This document shows positions 58,810-64,000 of a stretch of DNA of 64,000 bases, piece after piece. The notes beneath the pieces were generated by a model. The model was not told the DNA's origin and made no database searches. It worked only from the letters and a program-made list of their open reading frames with translations. Source of the DNA: Anaerofustis butyriciformans (GTDB lineage: Bacteria > Bacillota > Clostridia > Eubacteriales > Anaerofustaceae); contig NZ_JAYFFH010000008.1 of assembly GCF_036289385.1 (NCBI RefSeq), forward strand, positions 1 through 64,000, read 5' to 3'. Each line of letters starts with the position of its first letter. Position 1 is the stretch's first letter. Position numbers and translations under genes: made by a program.

Positions 58810-59592
58810 ATGGCAATATTAAAAATTGAAGACTTAAGTAAAAGTTTTGGCGGCTTAAAAGCTGTTTCTCATGTAAATATAAATGTTGAAAAAGGTGAAT
58901 TAATAGGTCTAATAGGACCTAATGGGGCAGGAAAAACTACAATATTTAACTTGCTTACAGGTGTGTATACTCCAACATCAGGTAAAATTGAATTAAAAAA
59001 TGATAAAACTGGAGATACAATTTTAATTAACGGTTTAAAACCTTATATAACAAGTAGCTTTGGTATAAGTAGAACTTTCCAAAATATCAGATTGTTTAAT
59101 GAACTTAGCGTACTTGATAATTTAAGAATTGCAATGCATAAAAGAGTAAAATATAATATTTTCTCTGCTATTTTTAGAACTAAAGCATACAGAGAATGCG
59201 AAACTATTTTTTATGAAAATGCAATGAATATTCTTGAGTTTGTTGGTCTTGCAGATAAAAGGGATGAGCTTGCTCAAAATCTTCCTTATGGAGAACAAAG
59301 AAAACTTGAAATTGCAAGAGCTGTTGCTACCGGTGCAAGTGTAATATTCCTTGATGAACCTGCAGCGGGAATGAACCCAAGTGAAACTGATGAACTTAGA
59401 ATTTTAATAGAAAATTTAAGAAAAAAATATGAATTAACCGTTATTTTAATTGAACATGATATGAAATTCGTTATGGAAATATGCGAAAGAATATATGTTT
59501 TAGACTTCGGTACAATTATTGCTGAAGGAAAACCTGAAGAAATAAAAAATAACGAAAAAGTAATAAAAGCATATTTAGGGGAGGAAGTATAG
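58810..59592 (+). CDS. livG: Branched-chain amino-acid ABC transporter ATPase LivG
   Basis: The 260-residue ATPase has Walker A GPNGAGKTT (about residue 36-44), signature LPYGEQRKLEIA, Walker B VIFLDEPAAGMNP with the AAGMNP signature of LivG, and the H-loop LIEHDMKFVM. Start ATG 58810 follows GTGGGGGAA. It pairs with LivF, whose gene starts one base after its stop. Confidence 0.94.
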   Translation: MAILKIEDLSKSFGGLKAVSHVNINVEKGELIGLIGPNGAGKTTIFNLLTGVYTPTSGKIELKNDKTGDTILINGLKPYITSSFGISRTFQNIRLFNELSVLDNLRIAMHKRVKYNIFSAIFRTKAYRECETIFYENAMNILEFVGLADKRDELAQNLPYGEQRKLEIARAVATGASVIFLDEPAAGMNPSETDELRILIENLRKKYELTVILIEHDMKFVMEICERIYVLDFGTIIAEGKPEEIKNNEKVIKAYLGEEV

Positions 59593-59593
59593 A

Positions 59594-60301
59594 ATGTTTT
59601 TTAAAATTGAAAATTTAAATGTACATTATGGTGCTATTCATGCCCTAAAAGATGTTTCTTTAGAAGTTAACGAAGGAGAAATTGTAACTTTAATAGGTTC
59701 AAACGGTGCCGGAAAAACATCCACTTTAAGAACAATATCAGGGCTTGTTCCAAAAACAAGCGGAAATATTGAATTTATGGGAGAGAGCCTCGATAATGTA
59801 AAGGCTACTGATATAGTAAAAAGAGGTATTTCTCATGTTCCTGAAGGAAGAAGAATCTTTGCTGATATGACAGTATATGAAAATCTTGAGATGGGTGCTT
59901 ATTTAAGAAAAGATAAAGATAATATTAAAAAAGATATTTTAGAAATATACAATAAGTTTCCAAGACTAAAAGAAAGAAAAAGTCAGCTTGCAGGAACACT
60001 TAGTGGTGGAGAACAACAAATGCTTGCTATTTCAAGAGCATTGATGTCAAGACCTAAGTTTTTACTTCTTGATGAACCTTCAATGGGACTTGCACCTGTT
60101 ATCGTTCAAGATATTTTTAAATTGATTAAACAAATTAATAAAGAAGGTACCACAATTTTCTTAGTAGAACAAAATGCTAATATGGCACTTTCAATATCAA
60201 ATAGAGCATATATACTTGAAACAGGTGAAGTTGTTATGAGCGGTGACGCAAAAGAATTACTTCAATCAGATGATGTAAGAAAAGCATATTTAGGTGGTTA
60301 A
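59594..60301 (+). CDS. livF: Branched-chain amino-acid ABC transporter ATPase LivF
   Basis: The 235-residue ATPase has Walker A GSNGAGKTS (about 33-41), the LivF block VPEGRRIFADMTVYENLEMG (about residues 81-100), signature LSGGEQQMLAISRAL, and Walker B LLLDEPSMGLAP. It ends the liv operon, which is closed by a hairpin terminator before the ilv genes. Start ATG 59594 follows GGGAGG. Confidence 0.94.
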   Translation: MFFKIENLNVHYGAIHALKDVSLEVNEGEIVTLIGSNGAGKTSTLRTISGLVPKTSGNIEFMGESLDNVKATDIVKRGISHVPEGRRIFADMTVYENLEMGAYLRKDKDNIKKDILEIYNKFPRLKERKSQLAGTLSGGEQQMLAISRALMSRPKFLLLDEPSMGLAPVIVQDIFKLIKQINKEGTTIFLVEQNANMALSISNRAYILETGEVVMSGDAKELLQSDDVRKAYLGG

Positions 60302-60318
60302 AAAATATATGTAAGATA

Positions 60319-60351
60319 AACTTCCCATTAAGGTTTTAATGGGAAGTTTTT
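60319..60351 (+). terminator. Terminator of the liv operon
   Basis: CTTCCCATTA pairs with TAATGGGAAG, followed by TTTTT. Confidence 0.85.
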
Positions 60352-60425
60352 GCAAATATAAGGTATATTTATTTTGTTAAATTATATAAAAATTCTGAAA
60401 ATTCTTAATAATTTAGTTTAAATAC

Positions 60426-60454
60426 TTGTACTTTTTTGATAAAATTTATATAAT
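60426..60454 (+). promoter_or_regulatory. Promoter of the ilv operon
   Basis: TTGTAC, 17-base spacer, TATAAT. Only about 50 bases separate it from ilvB, so there is no room for a T-box or long attenuator. Confidence 0.6.
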
Positions 60455-60510
60455 TAAAAAATCAATAAAAAAATAATAATAAATAATTAGATAGAAGAGG
60501 ATGATGCGAT

Positions 60511-62172
60511 ATGAAATTAACAGGTTCTGAAATTGTAGCAGAAGTATTATTAGAGCATGGGGTAGATACGGTGTTTGGTTACCCGGGAGGAGCGGCTTTA
60601 AATATTTACGATGTACTATATAAATATAGTGATAAAATTAAGCACGTCCTTACGGCACATGAACAAGGTGCAGCACATGCAGCAGATGGATATTACAGAG
60701 CAACAGGCAAAACTGGCGTCGTTATTGCAACAAGCGGTCCTGGAGCAACAAATCTTGTAACAGGTATTGCTACAGCTTTTATGGATAGTATTCCTATGGT
60801 TGCAATTACAGCTAATGTTCCGGATAATTTGATTGGTAGAGACTCTTTCCAAGAAATTTGCATAACAGGAGTTACTTTACCAATAACAAAGCATAACTTT
60901 TTTGTAAATAGAGTAGAAGATTTGGAAGATGCTTTAAGAGAAGCTTTTAGAATTGCCAATAGCGGACGAAAAGGTCCTGTACTAGTTGATATTACAAAGG
61001 ATGTAACAGCAAATTTGGTTGAATATAAAAAACAAGGTCCACTTCCTTTATATGAAAATCCTATTGCAACAGATGAAGAAATTGAAGAAGTTGCAAAAAT
61101 GATTAATGAATCAGAAAAACCGGTTATATATTTTGGTGGTGGTATAGTTGCATCTGATTCAATAGCAGAATTGAATGAATTACTTGAAAAAGGTGATATA
61201 CCTGCAACTAATACTTTAATGGCAACGGGTGTACTTGGATACAATAATAGAAGAAGACTTGGAATGATCGGTATGCACGGAACTGTTGCAGCTAATAAAG
61301 CTATATATAATGCAGATTTGGTTTTAGCTCTTGGTACAAGATTTAGTGACAGAGTTGCACTTAATCCAAATAAATTTGCAAGTAATGCAAAAAAAATTCA
61401 AGTTGATATTGATAAAAGTGAAATTAACAAAAATGTTTTTGTACACAAGAGTATAATAAGTGATGTAAAAAATTTCTTACAAAGATTAATTCCACTTATT
61501 GAAAAGAAAACTAGAAAAGAATGGTTGGATACAACATTAAAATGGAGTAAAACACCTGTAGAAGATACATATTATAAAGGTAATTTACATCCTGGCGATA
61601 TTGTAATGACAAGTTGTGGAATGGTAGATAAAAAACCTATTTTTGTTACTGATGTAGGGCAACATCAAATGTGGGCTGCACAATATCTAAAAAATGTAAA
61701 ACCGGTTAAATTTTTAACAAGTGGCGGACTTGGAACTATGGGATATAGTTATGGTGCTGCAATTGGTGCTCAAGTTGGATGTCCTGATAAAAGAGTCATT
61801 CAATTTGTAGGAGATGGGTCTTTCCATATGAATTTAAATGAAGCATGTACGGCTGTTAGTCAAAATTTACCTATTATAACAATTATTATGAATAATGGCG
61901 TTCTTGGTATGGTTTATCAATGGCAAACAGTATTTTATGATAAAAGATACTCTCAAACTGTATTAAACAGAAAAACAGACTTTGTTAAATTAGCTGAAGC
62001 TTTTGGTTTAAAAGGTTATAAAGCAGAAACATTAGAAGAATTTGAAGATGTATTTGAAGAAGCTTTAAAACAAGATGGTCCTGTATGGATTGATTGTAGA
62101 ATAGAAGAGCTTGAAAGAGTTCTACCTATGATTCCTAATGGTGGAACCATTGATGATATGATAATAAATTAA
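60511..62172 (+). CDS. ilvB: Acetolactate synthase, large (catalytic) subunit
   Basis: The 553-residue thiamine-diphosphate enzyme makes 2-acetolactate or 2-aceto-2-hydroxybutyrate, the first common step of valine/leucine/isoleucine synthesis. It has the catalytic Glu in TAHEQGAAHAADGY (about residue 50), FAD/middle domain, and the ThDP motif GDGSFHMNLNEACTAVSQN (about 437-455). The MVYQWQTVFYDKRYS block is typical of the anabolic, FAD-dependent type. Start ATG 60511. ilvN follows 17 bases later. Confidence 0.94.
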   Translation: MKLTGSEIVAEVLLEHGVDTVFGYPGGAALNIYDVLYKYSDKIKHVLTAHEQGAAHAADGYYRATGKTGVVIATSGPGATNLVTGIATAFMDSIPMVAITANVPDNLIGRDSFQEICITGVTLPITKHNFFVNRVEDLEDALREAFRIANSGRKGPVLVDITKDVTANLVEYKKQGPLPLYENPIATDEEIEEVAKMINESEKPVIYFGGGIVASDSIAELNELLEKGDIPATNTLMATGVLGYNNRRRLGMIGMHGTVAANKAIYNADLVLALGTRFSDRVALNPNKFASNAKKIQVDIDKSEINKNVFVHKSIISDVKNFLQRLIPLIEKKTRKEWLDTTLKWSKTPVEDTYYKGNLHPGDIVMTSCGMVDKKPIFVTDVGQHQMWAAQYLKNVKPVKFLTSGGLGTMGYSYGAAIGAQVGCPDKRVIQFVGDGSFHMNLNEACTAVSQNLPIITIIMNNGVLGMVYQWQTVFYDKRYSQTVLNRKTDFVKLAEAFGLKGYKAETLEEFEDVFEEALKQDGPVWIDCRIEELERVLPMIPNGGTIDDMIIN

Positions 62173-62189
62173 AATAAGGAGAATGTAAG

Positions 62190-62687
62190 ATGGCTGATAG
62201 AAAAGAAGTTGTAAGTATTTTAGTTGACAATCAATCTAATGTTTTAACTAGAATTGTAAGTTTGTATGGAAGAAGAGGTTTTAATATTGATTCGTTAACT
62301 GTTTCAGCGACAAATCATCCTAATATTTCAAGAATTACTATTGTTTTTAACGGTAGTGATCAATCTTTATATCAAATTATTACTCAAACACAAAAACTTG
62401 AAGTTGTAAGAGATATATTTGTTTTAGATGCAAGCAATTCTCTTTACAGAGAACTTTTACTTGTGAAAATTAAAACAGATAAAACAGAAAGAACATCACT
62501 TAAAGAAATTGTTGATATATACAGAGGTAAAATAATCGATTTATCTAAAGAAAGCATGATTATTGAATTAACAGGTGCTCCTGAAAAATTAGATGGATTT
62601 ATGAAAATGATAGATTGTTATGATGTTGTAGAAGTTTGTAGAACAGGTATAACAGGAATTTCAAGAGATTTAAGAGAAATACATTAA
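62190..62687 (+). CDS. ilvN: Acetolactate synthase, small (regulatory) subunit
   Basis: The 165-residue subunit has an N-terminal ACT domain (SILVDNQSNVLTRIVSLYGR, RRGFNIDSLTVSATNHPNIS, about residues 9-50) that binds valine for feedback control, and a C-terminal ALS_ss_C domain. It activates IlvB. Start ATG 62190 follows AAGGAGAA. It lies between ilvB and ilvD; the same protein is called IlvH in some genomes. Confidence 0.94.
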   Translation: MADRKEVVSILVDNQSNVLTRIVSLYGRRGFNIDSLTVSATNHPNISRITIVFNGSDQSLYQIITQTQKLEVVRDIFVLDASNSLYRELLLVKIKTDKTERTSLKEIVDIYRGKIIDLSKESMIIELTGAPEKLDGFMKMIDCYDVVEVCRTGITGISRDLREIH

Positions 62688-62713
62688 TAAATAAACGACA
62701 AAGGGAGAAGACA

Positions 62714-64000
62714 ATGAAGTTAAGAAGTGAAAATGTAACAAAAGGCTTAGAAAAGGCGCCTGCTAGAAGTCTTTTCTATGCAATGGGATATACAAAAGAA
62801 GAGTTAAGTAGACCTCTTATAGGGGTAGTAAATGCAAAAAGTGAAATTGTTCCAGGACATATTCATTTGGATAAAGTTACGGAAGCAGTAAAAGCAGGAA
62901 TAAGAATGGCAGGAGGAACACCTATAGAAGTTCCTTCAATTGGGGTATGTGACGGTATAGCAATGGGACATGCAGGAATGAGATATTCTCTTCCAAGTAG
63001 AGAGTTAATTGCAGATAGTGTTGAAACAATGGCAATTGCTCATTGTTTTGATGGTCTTGTATTGGTTCCTAACTGTGATAAAATCGTTCCTGGAATGATT
63101 ATGGCAGCTGTAAGATTAAATATACCAACAGTTGTATGTTCAGGTGGTCCTATGATGTCAGGACTTGTAAAAGGAGAAGAAACATCTTTATCTAAGATGT
63201 TTGAAGCAGTAGGAGCAAGAAAAGCAGATTTAATAAATGATGATGAACTTTTAGAATATGAAGAAAATACTTGTCCTGGATGTGGTTCATGTTCTGGTAT
63301 GTATACAGCAAACAGTATGAACTGTCTTGCTGAAGCTATTGGTATTGCTTTACCTGGAAATGGAACAATTCCTGCTGTTGAAAGTGGAAGAATAAGACTT
63401 GCTAAAAAAGCAGGTATGGCAATTATGAATTTAGTTGAAAAAGATATTAAAGCAAGAGATATTATTAATGAAAAATCAATAAGAAATGCCCTTGCTTGTG
63501 ATATGGCACTTGGTTGTTCTTCAAACAGTGTACTTCATTTATTGGCAATAGCAAATGAAGCTGGTGTTGAATTAAACCTTGAAATATTCAATGAGTTTAG
63601 CGCAAAAGTTCCAAACTTATGTCATCTTGCACCAGCCGGCGGAACTCATATGCATGATTTAAACAGAGCTGGTGGATTAATGGCTGTTTTACATGAACTT
63701 AATAAAAAAGGTTTAGTTGATACTTCATTAATTACAGCAAATGGTAAAACAGTTGGTGAAAATATTGAAGGTCATGAAATTAAAGATGTTAACTTAATTA
63801 AAACAGTGGCTTGCCCATATAGCGAAACAGGTGGTATCGCAGTTATGTGGGGTAATATAGCTCAAGACGGTTGTGTTGTAAAGAGAAGTGCTGTTGATGA
63901 AAGCATGCTTAAACATAGTGGTCCGGCAAGAGTATTTAATAGTGAAGAAGAAGCTATTGATGCAATATATAATGGAAAAATTGTTGACGGGGATGTTGTT
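62714..64000 (+). CDS. ilvD: Dihydroxy-acid dehydratase, 3'-truncated by the window
   Basis: 429 codons are present of the usual 550-560. ATG 62714 follows AAGGGAGAAG. It has MKLRSENVTKGLEKAPARSL, the iron-sulfur cysteines in VPNCDKIVPGM and CPGCGSCSGMYTANSMNCL (about residues 120 and 190), and LAPAGGTHMHDL. It dehydrates dihydroxy-acids to the 2-keto acids of valine and isoleucine. The frame is open to the right window edge. It is third in ilvB-ilvN-ilvD. Confidence 0.95.
   Translation, partial: MKLRSENVTKGLEKAPARSLFYAMGYTKEELSRPLIGVVNAKSEIVPGHIHLDKVTEAVKAGIRMAGGTPIEVPSIGVCDGIAMGHAGMRYSLPSRELIADSVETMAIAHCFDGLVLVPNCDKIVPGMIMAAVRLNIPTVVCSGGPMMSGLVKGEETSLSKMFEAVGARKADLINDDELLEYEENTCPGCGSCSGMYTANSMNCLAEAIGIALPGNGTIPAVESGRIRLAKKAGMAIMNLVEKDIKARDIINEKSIRNALACDMALGCSSNSVLHLLAIANEAGVELNLEIFNEFSAKVPNLCHLAPAGGTHMHDLNRAGGLMAVLHELNKKGLVDTSLITANGKTVGENIEGHEIKDVNLIKTVACPYSETGGIAVMWGNIAQDGCVVKRSAVDESMLKHSGPARVFNSEEEAIDAIYNGKIVDGDVV

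Noticed and set aside
60302..60510. Possible T-box or leader-peptide attenuator for ilvB
   Set aside because: The promoter leaves about 50 bases of leader; no T-box sequence and no Leu/Val/Ile-rich peptide are present.
60616..61244. Long minus-strand frames antisense to ilvB
   Set aside because: Antisense to a complete, motif-rich gene; no initiation signals or homology evident.

Overview
The window is AT-rich DNA from a low-GC Gram-positive anaerobe, most likely a member of the Clostridia or a close relative. The evidence is the [FeFe]-hydrogenase and its HydE/HydG/HydF maturases, Cys-box radical-SAM enzymes, the L10-leader, lysine and NiCo riboswitch-type leaders, strong AGGAGG ribosome binding sites with some UUG starts, AGA-dominated codon use and a Tn916-type resistance element. 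No species can be named from the sequence alone.

Bases 1 to about 7,050 are the right-hand part of a mobile element of the Tn916/Tn6218 type. It holds the 5' end of a replication-initiation/relaxase gene (minus strand), an XRE regulator, a methyltransferase-TetR pair behind a consensus promoter, a short leader ORF followed by cfr(B) (23S rRNA A2503 C8-methyltransferase, PhLOPSA resistance), a 5'-truncated MATE efflux gene, and the Orf7/Orf8 sigma-like and HTH genes. The terminal integrase-arm-like repeats are present, but no xis or int lies between orf8 and the end. The element interrupts a chromosomal gene whose 3' part resumes at about 7,052.

Bases 7,500 to 29,100 are mostly metabolism. 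They hold YihY, an SGNH hydrolase, tRNA-Thr, a patatin lipase, a SorC-type regulator divergent from a RuBisCO-like protein with a DeoC-like aldolase beside it, a ProX-type deacylase, and the hydE-hydG-hydF operon behind a candidate attenuator. An M24 peptidase, glyA, a lipoprotein with a decayed tandem copy, gatA-gatB, a SIS isomerase divergent from a zinc alcohol dehydrogenase, and a NiCo-riboswitch-controlled cation exporter follow.

Bases 29,350 to 46,900 are mainly housekeeping genes: rpmG-secE-nusG-rplK-rplA, an L10 leader with rplJ-rplL, the lysine-riboswitch operon asd-dapA-dapB-dapH (minus strand), and minD-minE. A group B-like [FeFe]-hydrogenase overlaps a macro-domain gene. A DUF1002 protein, an ECF S-component, asp23-nusB-xseA-xseB-ispA, a HlyIII protein and smpB-ssrA complete this part.

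Bases 46,900 to 49,300, just after ssrA, look like a small accessory island: an ImmA/ImmR-type protease-regulator pair with a divergent HTH gene across a symmetrical operator, and tiny ORFs. Next come a MarR-regulated heterodimeric ABC exporter (minus) with a small TGL-motif peptide gene, folC, and a branched-chain amino-acid block in which an importer (livJ-livH-livM-livG-livF) is followed by biosynthesis (ilvB-ilvN-ilvD). ilvD runs off the right edge.
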